A stretch of DNA of 64,000 nucleotides from Devosia sp. 1566 (lineage in GTDB: Bacteria; Pseudomonadota; Alphaproteobacteria; Rhizobiales; Devosiaceae). This document shows positions 1 to 8,128 of this stretch, in pieces. A program made the translations under genes and the position numbers. The first letter of the stretch is position 1; each line of letters opens with the position of its first letter. The notes below the pieces were generated by a model. It ran no database searches. It was not told where the DNA came from and saw only the letters and a list, made by a program, of their open reading frames with translations. The stretch covers positions 4,070,501 through 4,134,500 of the forward strand of contig NZ_CP034767.1 in NCBI RefSeq assembly GCF_004005995.1. The letters run 5' to 3'.

Positions 1-1445
1 GTTTCGCCGTCCTTGCGCTCACTCCATCCCACCAGATCGTCGGCGGCGCAGCCCGCGAAGTCTTCCACGGTCTTGATGTCATCCTTGCCCAGAGCTACCA
101 GCATGGCGGCAGTCAGGCCCGGGATTTCGTAAAGATCGTCCTCGACACCGAGTGCCTGGCGCTCCTCGTCGTGAGCCCGATCAATGGCGGCCAGATATTC
201 GGTGGCGCGGTTCTGGATTTCCGCAGCGGTTTCTTCGTCAAAGCCCTCGATCGAGGCGATTTCATCGAGTTCGATATAGGCGAGTTCTTCAACCGACGAG
301 AAGCCTTCGGAAGCCAATAGTTGGGCAACCATCTCGTCCACGTCAAGGGCATCCATGAACAGGGTCGAGCGTTCGGTGAATTCTTTCTGACGCCGCTCGC
401 TTTCTTCCTGCTCGGTCAGGATATCGATATCCCAGCCAATGAGCTGGCTGGCAAGACGGACATTCTGGCCACGGCGGCCAATGGCAAGGCTCAGCTGCTC
501 ATCGGGCACCACGACTTCGATGCGCTCGGCCTGCTCATCGAGCACAACCTTGGCAACATCTGCCGGCTGCAGGGCCGAAACCACCAGATCGGCAATGGAG
601 TCGGTCCACGGGATGATGTCGATCTTTTCGCCCTGCAGCTCGCCCACCACCGCCTGCACGCGCGAACCGCGCATACCGACGCAGGCGCCCACGGGGTCGA
701 TGGAAGAGTCCGACGAGGTCACCGCGATCTTGGCGCGCGATCCCGGATCACGGGCAATTGAGCGAATGGTGATGATGCCATCATAGATCTCGGGCACTTC
801 CTGCATGAACAGCTTGGCCATGAACTGCGGATGGGTGCGCGACAGGAAAATCTGCGGCCCACGCTGTTCGCGGCGCACGTCATAGACATAGGCGCGCACG
901 CGATCGCCATAGCGGAACATTTCGCGCGGGATCAGCTCGTCACGGCGAATGATGGCTTCGCCACGGCCCAGATCCACGATCACATTGCCGTATTCGACGC
1001 GCTTGACCGTGCCATTGACGATCTCGCCAATGCGGTTGAAGTATTCGTCATACATGCGCTCGCGCTCGGCATCGCGCACCTTTTGCACGATAACCTGCTT
1101 GGCCGACTGAGCGGCAATGCGCCCAAATTCCATAGGGGGCAGGGGCTCGGTCAGGAAGTCGCCAATCTTGGCGGTAGGCGATTTGATCTGGGCGGTCTTC
1201 AGGTCAACCTGACGGCTGGGCTCTTCAACCTCGTCAACAATTTCCAGCAGGCGCCACATCCGGGTCTCACCCGAGCGGGGATTGATCTCGACCTTGATCT
1301 CGGTTTCCGCGCCATAGCGGCCCTTGGCGGCCTTTTCCATGGCGTCCTGCATGGCTTCGATCACAACCATGCGGTCGATCGATTTCTCGCGGGCGACGGC
1401 ATCTGCAATCTGCAAGAGCTCGAGTCTGTTCGCGCTAACGGCCAT
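1..1445 (-). CDS. nusA: Transcription termination/antitermination factor NusA (C-terminus cut by window edge)
   Basis: RNA polymerase-binding elongation factor that modulates pausing, intrinsic termination and antitermination. About 481 codons are visible from an ATG at 1443-1445; the last codons lie beyond position 1. The order is the NusA N-terminal domain, an S1 domain (about residues 135-200, with [18 protein letters not shown]), tandem KH domains ([14 protein letters not shown] and later [13 protein letters not shown]) and the start of a helix-hairpin-helix tail ([14 protein letters not shown]). It follows rimP with no gap, the stop of rimP lying directly before the ATG, so the two are cotranscribed, as is usual for rimP-nusA. 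The operon probably continues to infB outside the window. Identity is secure; the true C-terminus is unseen. Confidence 0.97.
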   Translation of the reverse strand, partial: MAVSANRLELLQIADAVAREKSIDRMVVIEAMQDAMEKAAKGRYGAETEIKVEINPRSGETRMWRLLEIVDEVEEPSRQVDLKTAQIKSPTAKIGDFLTEPLPPMEFGRIAAQSAKQVIVQKVRDAERERMYDEYFNRIGEIVNGTVKRVEYGNVIVDLGRGEAIIRRDELIPREMFRYGDRVRAYVYDVRREQRGPQIFLSRTHPQFMAKLFMQEVPEIYDGIITIRSIARDPGSRAKIAVTSSDSSIDPVGACVGMRGSRVQAVVGELQGEKIDIIPWTDSIADLVVSALQPADVAKVVLDEQAERIEVVVPDEQLSLAIGRRGQNVRLASQLIGWDIDILTEQEESERRQKEFTERSTLFMDALDVDEMVAQLLASEGFSSVEELAYIELDEIASIEGFDEETAAEIQNRATEYLAAIDRAHDEERQALGVEDDLYEIPGLTAAMLVALGKDDIKTVEDFAGCAADDLVGWSERKDGE

Positions 1446-2081
1446 TTAGTGGGTCTCCTGAACGATTTGGTCGTCTTCATCGTCGTCGCCGGGATCGGTG
1501 AACTCAACCGTTTCCGTTTCGTCGTCATCGATGGGATGAGCTTCCTGGTCGATCCGCGCCTTTTCCATCAAGGCATCGGTCATAACCAGCTTGGCTTCGG
1601 CAAGAGCCGTAAAGGGCAGGCGGAAATCGGGATCGGTGCCGCCCGGCGCATCGGGAATGGTAATGACGAAGGCATCATCCTCGACGGCCTTAATGATGCC
1701 GCGGAAGCGCTTGCGGCCATTAAGGGCATCGGCCAGTTCCACCTTGGCTTCATGACCGATATAGGTCTCGAAGTCGCGGCGGCGCACCAGCGGGCGATCA
1801 ATGCCTGGCGACGACACTTCCAGGTGATATTCGCGGTCGATCGGGTCCTCGACATCCAGCACCGGGGAGAGATCCTTGGACAGGGTTTCGCAATCGGTGA
1901 TTGCAAAGCGGCCGTTCTCGTCCTCGGCCATGATCTGCAAGGTCATGCCATTTTCCTGGGTGACCTTCACCCGCACCAGGGCATAACCAAGGCTGTTGGC
2001 GACCGGCTCGATAATGGCTGCCAGCCGTTGCTCGAGTCCGGTTTCCTTGATGAAGCGTTTTTCAGTAAGATCGATTGGCAT
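1446..2081 (-). CDS. rimP: Ribosome maturation factor RimP
   Basis: Assembly factor for the 30S subunit. The 211-residue product has the family core: an N-terminal alpha/beta domain (LEQRLAAIIEPVANSLGY, VSSPGIDRPL near residue 100) and a C-terminal SH3-like barrel. An acidic tail of about 30 residues (DDDETETVEF, GDDDEDDQ) makes it longer than the 150-residue E. coli protein, which is common in alphaproteobacteria. The ATG at 2079-2081 was chosen because a GAAGG ribosome-binding site precedes it by about 5 nt and the conserved region begins immediately. In-frame sequence further upstream is the attenuator-like leader and has no RimP character. First gene of the rimP-nusA unit. Confidence 0.95.
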   Translation of the reverse strand: MPIDLTEKRFIKETGLEQRLAAIIEPVANSLGYALVRVKVTQENGMTLQIMAEDENGRFAITDCETLSKDLSPVLDVEDPIDREYHLEVSSPGIDRPLVRRRDFETYIGHEAKVELADALNGRKRFRGIIKAVEDDAFVITIPDAPGGTDPDFRLPFTALAEAKLVMTDALMEKARIDQEAHPIDDDETETVEFTDPGDDDEDDQIVQETH

Positions 2082-2094
2082 TGAACCTTCAGGT

Positions 2095-2130
2095 AATAAA
2101 AAAGAGCGGGGCCGGGAAGGCGCCCACTCT
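2095..2130 (-). terminator. Intrinsic terminator-like hairpin in the rimP leader (attenuator candidate)
   Basis: Read on the minus strand, an 11-12 nt arm (AGAGTGGGCGCC) pairs with GGCCCCGCTCT around a short TTCCC loop, with one wobble and one bulge, and is followed at once by six T residues. It sits between trmB and rimP, only about 13 nt before the rimP start. A good sigma70-type promoter lies upstream of it (2157-2185), so it can act inside the rimP-nusA leader and not only as the trmB terminator. A competing CTCTG...CAGAG hairpin (2127-2144) overlaps its first arm. Confidence 0.75.
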
Positions 2131-2156
2131 GCAAACTGCCAGAGATGTTGAACCCT

Positions 2157-2185
2157 TATATAGCGCTGTATTGCCAGCGCTGCAA
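2157..2185 (-). promoter_or_regulatory. Candidate sigma70-type promoter for rimP-nusA
   Basis: On the minus strand TTGCAG (2180-2185) and TATATA (2157-2162) are separated by exactly 17 nt, just after the trmB stop codon. The predicted start is near 2150, giving a leader of roughly 70 nt that contains the attenuator-like hairpin. This is a pattern match only, with no transcript evidence. Confidence 0.55.
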
Positions 2186-2193
2186 GGCTTCCA

Positions 2194-2904
2194 TCAGCGA
2201 CGCTCGAAACTGAAGTAGAACGACACCATCCGGCCTTCCCGGCGCGCCTTGGTCTCGTACCGCGTCGCTTCCCAGCCAGGATAAGGCTCGTGCCACTCGC
2301 CCCCACCACCGGGATTGAACGCGAAATCGGGGCTGCGCAGGATATGAGCGAGGCACCAATTGGCGTAATCCTCAATGTCGGTGGCGAAATAGAACTTCCC
2401 ACCGGGGCGGATCACTCGCGCGAGTTCCCCCAGTGTTGTCGGCGACACAAAGCGCCGCTTGTGGTGTCGCGTTTTGGGCCAGGGATCGGGATAAAGCAGG
2501 TAAACGCCATCTAGGCTGGCGTCCGGCAGCGCCATCAGCAGCTTGAGGGCATCATCGGTAAAGAGCCTGATATTGCGCAGCCTCTGCGCGGCGATGGTCT
2601 GCACCATCTTGCCGATGCCGCCGGTAAACACTTCGCAGCCGATAAAGCCGGTTTGCGGATGCCGGCCGGCCTCAAGGGCAAGATGCTCGCCCCCACCATA
2701 GCCGATCTCAACGATGATCTCGTTGGCGTCGGGAAACAGCGAGCGGGGATCGAGTGATCCTTCGAGCTCGATCTCAAGCGCGGGCAGGGTGGCGTCGAAC
2801 ACCGCCTGCTGCCCGCCATGCAGCTTCTTGCCGGAACGGCGGCCAAAAAAAGCGCGCGGTTCACCCGCGCGCGTTTGCGGAAGTTGGTGAGCGGTCTTGG
2901 TCAT
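2194..2904 (-). CDS. trmB: tRNA (guanine-N7-)-methyltransferase TrmB
   Basis: SAM-dependent enzyme that makes m7G46 in tRNA. The 236-residue product shows the Rossmann motif VEIGYGGGEHL (near residue 67), the family signature YLLYPDPWPKTRHHKRRF (near 135-153) and the FATDIEDYA segment of the C-terminal half. The N-terminal 40 residues are basic, as in many alphaproteobacterial homologues. It starts at ATG 2902-2904, 46 nt after metK. The metK-trmB-rimP-nusA order is typical of Hyphomicrobiales. trmB may share the metK promoter, while rimP appears to have its own. Confidence 0.96.
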   Translation of the reverse strand: MTKTAHQLPQTRAGEPRAFFGRRSGKKLHGGQQAVFDATLPALEIELEGSLDPRSLFPDANEIIVEIGYGGGEHLALEAGRHPQTGFIGCEVFTGGIGKMVQTIAAQRLRNIRLFTDDALKLLMALPDASLDGVYLLYPDPWPKTRHHKRRFVSPTTLGELARVIRPGGKFYFATDIEDYANWCLAHILRSPDFAFNPGGGGEWHEPYPGWEATRYETKARREGRMVSFYFSFERR

Positions 2905-2950
2905 CAGGTTCGCGGCTATAGCAGGCCGCTGCCCGTTACGCCAAGGGCTC

Positions 2951-4207
2951 CTACTTTACCGCCGCCTTGAGCGCCCCTACGAGGTCGGTTTTTTCCCACG
3001 AAAACGAGCCGTCCCGTCCGGCCTTGCGGCCGAAATGGCCATAGGCGGAGGTCTTGGCATAGATGGGCTTGTTGAGATCGAGATGGGTGCGGATACCGCG
3101 CGGGGTCAGATCCATCACCTGGCCCAGAGCCAGCTCCACGGCTTCTTCCTCGACCTTGCCGGTGCCATGCAGGTCCACATAGATCGAGAGTGGCTGTGCC
3201 ACGCCAATGGCATAGGACAGCTGAATGGTCGCGCGATCGGCCAGACCTGCTGCTACGACATTCTTGGCGAGATAGCGTGCTGCATAAGCGGCCGACCGAT
3301 CCACCTTGGTCGGATCCTTGCCTGAAAAGGCGCCACCACCATGGGGGGCAGCCCCGCCATAAGTATCGACAATGATCTTGCGGCCGGTCAGTCCGGCATC
3401 GCCATCGGGGCCACCAACCACGAACTTGCCGGTTGGATTGACGTGCCACACCGTCGCGTCATCGATCCAGCCGTCGGGCAGGGCCTCGCGCACGAAGGGT
3501 TCGACAATCGTTCGCACATCGGCCGAGGTCAGGTCTTCATCAAGGTGCTGCGTCGAGAGCACGATCTGGGTAACACCAACCGGCTTGCCGTTCTCATAGC
3601 GCACCGTCACCTGCGATTTCGCATCGGGCCCCAGCACGGCCGCCGGACCCACTCCCGACTTGCGCGCCTGGGTCAGCACATCGAGAATCTTGTGGGCATA
3701 AAAGATCGGTGCTGGCAGCAGTTCGGGGGTTTCGCGGCTGGCATAGCCGAACATGATCCCCTGGTCTCCCGCGCCGACATCCTTGTTGCCCGCCTCATCC
3801 ACACCAGCTGCGATATCGGCGGATTGCCCATGCAGCAGCACGTCGATCTTGCAGGTTTTCCAGTGAAAGCCTGCCTGCTCATAACCGATGGCACGGATCG
3901 CCTTGCGGGCCGCGGCCTTGAACTTAGCCGGATTGACGCGTGGCTGGCCGGCACCGTCGAGCACGACATTACCGTCCTTGTCCTTTTTCAGCAATGTTTC
4001 GGGCACGCGCACTTCACCCGCGATCACCACGCGGTTTGTGGTCGCCAGCGTTTCGCAGGCAATGCGGACCTTGGCCGGGTCCATGCCGGTTTTTTTGGCT
4101 TCGCGAAAGACGAGATCCACGATTTCATCGGAAATGCGGTCGCAGACCTTGTCCGGATGGCCTTCCGAAACCGACTCAGAGGTGAAAAGATAAGAAGAGC
4201 GTGCCAC
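2951..4207 (-). CDS. metK: S-adenosylmethionine synthetase
   Basis: Makes SAM from methionine and ATP. The 418-residue product begins with a GTG (4205-4207), giving [20 protein letters not shown]; an SD-like GGAG lies 8 nt upstream. It carries the family motifs [20 protein letters not shown] (methionine-binding loop region) and [16 protein letters not shown] (P-loop-like segment). Upstream in-frame sequence has no homology character and overlaps a structured leader, so the GTG start is preferred. It is the first gene of metK-trmB and is divergent from the MurU-like gene, with 217 bp between them. A helix-turn-helix gene and lnt commonly precede metK in rhizobia; neither is adjacent here. Confidence 0.96.
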   Translation of the reverse strand: MARSSYLFTSESVSEGHPDKVCDRISDEIVDLVFREAKKTGMDPAKVRIACETLATTNRVVIAGEVRVPETLLKKDKDGNVVLDGAGQPRVNPAKFKAAARKAIRAIGYEQAGFHWKTCKIDVLLHGQSADIAAGVDEAGNKDVGAGDQGIMFGYASRETPELLPAPIFYAHKILDVLTQARKSGVGPAAVLGPDAKSQVTVRYENGKPVGVTQIVLSTQHLDEDLTSADVRTIVEPFVREALPDGWIDDATVWHVNPTGKFVVGGPDGDAGLTGRKIIVDTYGGAAPHGGGAFSGKDPTKVDRSAAYAARYLAKNVVAAGLADRATIQLSYAIGVAQPLSIYVDLHGTGKVEEEAVELALGQVMDLTPRGIRTHLDLNKPIYAKTSAYGHFGRKAGRDGSFSWEKTDLVGALKAAVK

Positions 4208-4265
4208 GCCTTGTTCTCCGCTACCGTCAGAAGGGCAGCATTTCCCCTCTTCAGGGGTGGTTTTG
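4208..4265 (-). promoter_or_regulatory. Structured metK 5' leader (unclassified)
   Basis: Directly before the metK GTG the minus-strand leader can form two adjacent hairpins: CCCCTGAAGAGGGG, and GCTGCC with GGTAGC closing an 8-nt loop (CTTCTGAC). The presumed ribosome-binding GGAG follows the second hairpin at once. SAM-responsive riboswitches often sit before metK in other bacteria, but I could not match this sequence to SAM-II or SAM/SAH consensus residues. It is recorded as a structured leader without a class. Confidence 0.35.
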
Positions 4266-4424
4266 GCACCGGGGGCCGTAGCGGTCAAGGCGGATATAAA
4301 GAAAGCTTGATATCTCGTTGGCGTGAAGGTGGGCAAAGCCTGCCCATGGCTGGCGGCGTTCAGGGGACCAACAGCGAGAACTCTAGGTCTGGACAGGGTC
4401 GAGTCCAGCCCTTCATATCGGCCC

Positions 4425-5117
4425 ATGACCGAAATCGCTCGATTCCCTGACGTCATGCTGCTGGCCGCCGGCCTTGGCACCCGGCTTCGGCCCATCACCC
4501 AAACCTTGCCTAAGCCGCTTGTACCGGTGAGTGGCACCCCGCTGATCGAGCGCGTCATGGCAAGTGCGCGCGCTGAAGGGGCCAAGCGCTTTGTTGCCAA
4601 CGCCCATTATCGGGCCGACCAGCTGCTCGCCCATTTCGGCGGCCTGCTCAAGGTGTCGCGCGAAGACACGCTGCTGGGCACCGGTGGCGGGGTTAAGGCA
4701 GCGCTGCCCATGCTTCATTCCGACCCGATCCTCGTCATGAACACCGATGCCTTCTGGCTCCCCGGCGCTGACACGCCGCTCGCGCGCATGCTCGAGCGCT
4801 GGGAAGGAGGAGAAGCCGAAACTGTGCTGCTTTGTGTCCATCCCAGCCGGGCAACGGGGTTCGGGCGCAGTCACGATTTCTGTCTTGATCCCTTCGGCAG
4901 GGTCACGCCGGACTATGGCGCGCCGGTAATCTATGCCGGCGTCGCTCTCCTCGGCAAAGCGGCCTTTGCCGATACCCCGGATGGGGCATTTTCCCTCACC
5001 AAATTGTTCGACCGGGCAATGGAGCGGGAAACCCTTGCCGGCGTAGCGTTGAACGCACACTGGTTTCACGTCGGCGACCCCGAGGCACTGGCGGCGGCGG
5101 AGCAGGAACTGGCGTGA
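4425..5117 (+). CDS. MurU-like nucleotidyltransferase (sugar-1-phosphate)
   Basis: NTP-transferase fold enzyme, probably N-acetylmuramate-1-phosphate uridylyltransferase in the peptidoglycan-recycling bypass. The 230-residue product opens with the nucleotide-binding motif [20 protein letters not shown] (residues about 11-30), then [11 protein letters not shown] and VMNTDAF, where the Asp binds metal. The ATG at 4425 begins the conserved domain. Its stop overlaps the addB start (GTGA), so the two are translationally coupled. In many alphaproteobacteria this gene follows tsaE and an AmgK-like sugar kinase; both are missing here and metK lies divergently instead. The exact sugar substrate is inferred from context only. 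Confidence 0.82.
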   Translation: MTEIARFPDVMLLAAGLGTRLRPITQTLPKPLVPVSGTPLIERVMASARAEGAKRFVANAHYRADQLLAHFGGLLKVSREDTLLGTGGGVKAALPMLHSDPILVMNTDAFWLPGADTPLARMLERWEGGEAETVLLCVHPSRATGFGRSHDFCLDPFGRVTPDYGAPVIYAGVALLGKAAFADTPDGAFSLTKLFDRAMERETLAGVALNAHWFHVGDPEALAAAEQELA

Positions 5118-8100
5118 CAATCTTTTCCATTGCGCCCCATGCGCCCTTCCTGCCCAGGCTGGCAGATCGAATTCTTGATGGCACGCTGCTGGGCGACTGG
5201 GACCGCAGCCAGCCCTTCTGGTTGAGCGACATCACCGTGATTGTCCCGACGCAGCGCGCCCGTCTAGGGCTTGCTGAAGCCTTTCGGCAGCGTGGCGGTG
5301 GTCTATTGCCCGATATTCGGACCTTTGGTGGCGAAGTGGAGGATGAAGAGCCGTTCCTGCCGCCCTTCGATGCGCCCTTGCTGCCGCCGGCCGCGTCCGG
5401 GCTGGAGCGGCGCCTGGTGCTATCGCGCTTGGTTGGCGCCTGGGCCAATACCAGCGAAGGTCGCGCGGCATTTTCGACCCCGCCCACGGCCGGCGAAATC
5501 CTCTCCATGGCCGAGTCGCTGGGTGAGCTGATCGATGACCTGACCACCGAGGAGCGCACCGCCGGCGACCTGCGCGCTATCGCCGCTGGGGTGGAAAGCA
5601 ATCTCGGTGCTTATTGGCAGCAAACCCTGCGCTTCCTCGATATCGCCCTGCAGTTCTGGCCCGAGCACCTGCGCGAGCGGGGCCGTGCCGATCCGGCCGC
5701 ATTGCGCTCATTGCGCCTCGACCGGCAGGCGGCCGCCGCGCCCTTGCTCTATGGTGACCGGCCGGTAATTGCGGCCGGATCCACGGGCTCCATTCCCGCA
5801 ACGGCGCGGCTTCTGGATGCCATTCAACGGCTCCCTCGCGGTGCGCTGGTGCTGCCCGGCTTCGATACGACGATGAGCGAGGCTGATCATGCCGCCTTGC
5901 TTGATGATGCCAACAATCCCCATGGCCACCCGCAATATGGGTTGAGTAAGCTGCTGCGCGGGCTTGGAGCGGGGATCGGTGAGGTGATCGAGCTTGAGGA
6001 TACCCCCGCCGCCCGTACCGACCTGGTCCGTCTCGCGCTCGCGCCAACGCCCCAAACCGCTATTTGGTCCGAGCAGCGCATGAGCGAGGAAGCCCTTGCG
6101 CTCGCCACTTCAGGCATGAGCATTCTTGCCGCGCGCACCGAAGACGAGGAAGCACGCGCCATTGCCCTGGCGGCCCGAGCGGCGCTTGCAGAGCGCAAGA
6201 CCGTGGGCATCGTCACGCCTGATCGTAACCTCGCGCGCCGGATTGCTGCGGAACTGGCCCGTTGGGACGTTCGGGTGGATGACGCCGCCGGCGCTCCCCT
6301 TTATCAATCTGCCGCGGGACGGCTGGTGCGTGAAATCCTTGCGCTCGCCACCAATGGCTGTGCGGCCGTTGACCTCATGGCATTGCTGCGCAACCGCGCC
6401 GCCCTTTTTGGCCGCTCCCGTGGCGAGATCGCCCGGGTCGCTGACATGATCGAGCTGGGCCTTTTGCGTGGGCAGCGCTCCAGCCCCGGCCTTGACGGCA
6501 TTCGCACCCTGCTGACGGCCAACATCGATGGCACCACGGCCTTCCCGGCCTTACGACTGGACCCGCGGGCGGGCGCCGACATATCGGGCTTGCTCGACAT
6601 GGTGGAGGCGGCCCTCGCGCCCTTGCAGGCGCTGCTGGCGGCGCCCGAGATCACGGCGGCGGGTCTCGCCTCGGCCTTGCTGGCCGGCTTTGTCGGTGTC
6701 GCCGATGGCGCCGATATCCCGGGGCGCCGGGAACTCGAGGCCTGGGCCAATGAACTCGATGGTCACGGCGAGCAGGGCCTTCGCTTTGCCCCACGCGGCC
6801 TTGACGCGGTGCTGCGTGCCCTCATGGCCGGGTTCCAGGTGCGCACGCTTGAAACCCGGCGCACTGACATCACCATCTGGGGACAGCTCGAAGCGCGCCT
6901 GCAAAACCCCGATCTGCTGATCCTCGCCGCGCTCAACGAAGACAAATGGCCCGAACCGGCCGATCCCGGCCCCTGGCTCAGCCGCGGCATGCGTCTTTCC
7001 GCCGGGCTCGAGCCGCCCGAGCGGCGGCAGGGCCTCGCCGCGCACGACTTTGCCCAGGCGCTGGGTAATGGCCAAGTGCTGCTCGCCTTTTCCGAACGCA
7101 TCGGCACCAGCCCCGCCATCGCCTCGCGCCTCCTGCAACGCCTCGAAGCCTTTGCGGGGGACGTGTGCATCAAGGCGTTGCGTTCGCGCGGCAGCCGCTG
7201 GTGCGTGGAGGCGCGGGCGCTTGACGCGGTAGCGGCCGTGCTACCGGCGACCCGCCCCGCACCCAATCCGCCGGTGGAAGTGCGCCCACGGCGCCTTTCG
7301 GTCACCGAGATCGAAACCCTGATGCGCTCGCCCTATGATCTCTATGCCAAGCACGTGCTCGGCCTGCGCCCGATCGATGCCCTGGGCAGCCCGCCCGATG
7401 CCCGCGAACGCGGCACCATCATCCACGACATCTTTGCCCAGTTCGTGATCGATGGTCATGATGCGATGGCCACGGACGCCATCGACATCCTCAATGCCAT
7501 TGCGCGAGTCAAATTCGCCGGGCTCGACGCCATTTCCGAGCGGCGCGACATCTGGCTGCGCCGCTTCGATACCGCTGCCCGGCAATTCCTCGATTGGGAG
7601 CGGAGCCGTGACGCCGAGATTCGGCGCCGCCATGCCGAGATCGATGGCGATTGGGCGCTCAAGCTCAAGGAACCCATGCGCATCACCGGCCGGGCCGACC
7701 GGGTGGACGAGCGCGTCGATGGCACGCTCGAGATCGTCGATTTCAAGACCGGCACTCCGCCCAACAAGGCGGCGATGCAGAGTTTCCAGGTGCCTCAACT
7801 GCTGCTCGAGGCGCAAATGGCGCGCGTCGGCGCGCTGGAGGGTGTGGCGCCGGCCGATACGGCTGCCCTGACCTATGTGAAGGTCGGCTTGGGTCCCGAT
7901 GCCTTTGTGCCCAAGGCCTTCGTTCCCCCCGAAGGGCACGACCTGATGTCGGCAGCCGACGAACTGGCGCGTCGGGCCCAGGCCCATATGGAGCATTTCC
8001 TGTTGCGCCAAACGCCCATGCCGTCCCGGCTCTTGCCCTTGGCCGGTCAGCGCTTTGCGGGCGCCTATGACCATCTTGCCCGGGTCGCCGAATGGAGCGC

Positions 8101-8128
8101 CATGGATGGCACGGAGGGCGACCAGTGA
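5114..8128 (+). CDS. addB: Double-strand break repair protein AddB
   Basis: Subunit of the AddAB helicase-nuclease, the alphaproteobacterial functional counterpart of RecBCD. The 1004-residue protein has an inactivated helicase-like body and a C-terminal PD-(D/E)XK nuclease. The nuclease lies in about the last 280 residues: LSVTEIETLMRSPYDLYAKH, then RGTIIHDIF, then RADRVDERVDG and LEIVDFKTGTPP, where the Asp and Lys of the fold can be seen. GTG start at 5114 overlaps the stop of the upstream gene, and its own stop overlaps the addA start in the same way. The four-cysteine iron-sulfur cluster known in Firmicutes AddB is not evident. Confidence 0.95.
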   Translation: MTIFSIAPHAPFLPRLADRILDGTLLGDWDRSQPFWLSDITVIVPTQRARLGLAEAFRQRGGGLLPDIRTFGGEVEDEEPFLPPFDAPLLPPAASGLERRLVLSRLVGAWANTSEGRAAFSTPPTAGEILSMAESLGELIDDLTTEERTAGDLRAIAAGVESNLGAYWQQTLRFLDIALQFWPEHLRERGRADPAALRSLRLDRQAAAAPLLYGDRPVIAAGSTGSIPATARLLDAIQRLPRGALVLPGFDTTMSEADHAALLDDANNPHGHPQYGLSKLLRGLGAGIGEVIELEDTPAARTDLVRLALAPTPQTAIWSEQRMSEEALALATSGMSILAARTEDEEARAIALAARAALAERKTVGIVTPDRNLARRIAAELARWDVRVDDAAGAPLYQSAAGRLVREILALATNGCAAVDLMALLRNRAALFGRSRGEIARVADMIELGLLRGQRSSPGLDGIRTLLTANIDGTTAFPALRLDPRAGADISGLLDMVEAALAPLQALLAAPEITAAGLASALLAGFVGVADGADIPGRRELEAWANELDGHGEQGLRFAPRGLDAVLRALMAGFQVRTLETRRTDITIWGQLEARLQNPDLLILAALNEDKWPEPADPGPWLSRGMRLSAGLEPPERRQGLAAHDFAQALGNGQVLLAFSERIGTSPAIASRLLQRLEAFAGDVCIKALRSRGSRWCVEARALDAVAAVLPATRPAPNPPVEVRPRRLSVTEIETLMRSPYDLYAKHVLGLRPIDALGSPPDARERGTIIHDIFAQFVIDGHDAMATDAIDILNAIARVKFAGLDAISERRDIWLRRFDTAARQFLDWERSRDAEIRRRHAEIDGDWALKLKEPMRITGRADRVDERVDGTLEIVDFKTGTPPNKAAMQSFQVPQLLLEAQMARVGALEGVAPADTAALTYVKVGLGPDAFVPKAFVPPEGHDLMSAADELARRAQAHMEHFLLRQTPMPSRLLPLAGQRFAGAYDHLARVAEWSAMDGTEGDQ

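Noticed and set aside
831-2084. A 417-codon open frame on the plus strand opposite nusA and rimP
   Set aside because: It is the mirror of two well-conserved genes in GC-rich DNA; the translation is His/Asp/Leu-skewed without a recognisable motif.
4208-4265. Naming the metK leader a SAM-II or SAM/SAH riboswitch
   Set aside because: The conserved core residues of these classes could not be located; kept only as an unclassified structured leader.
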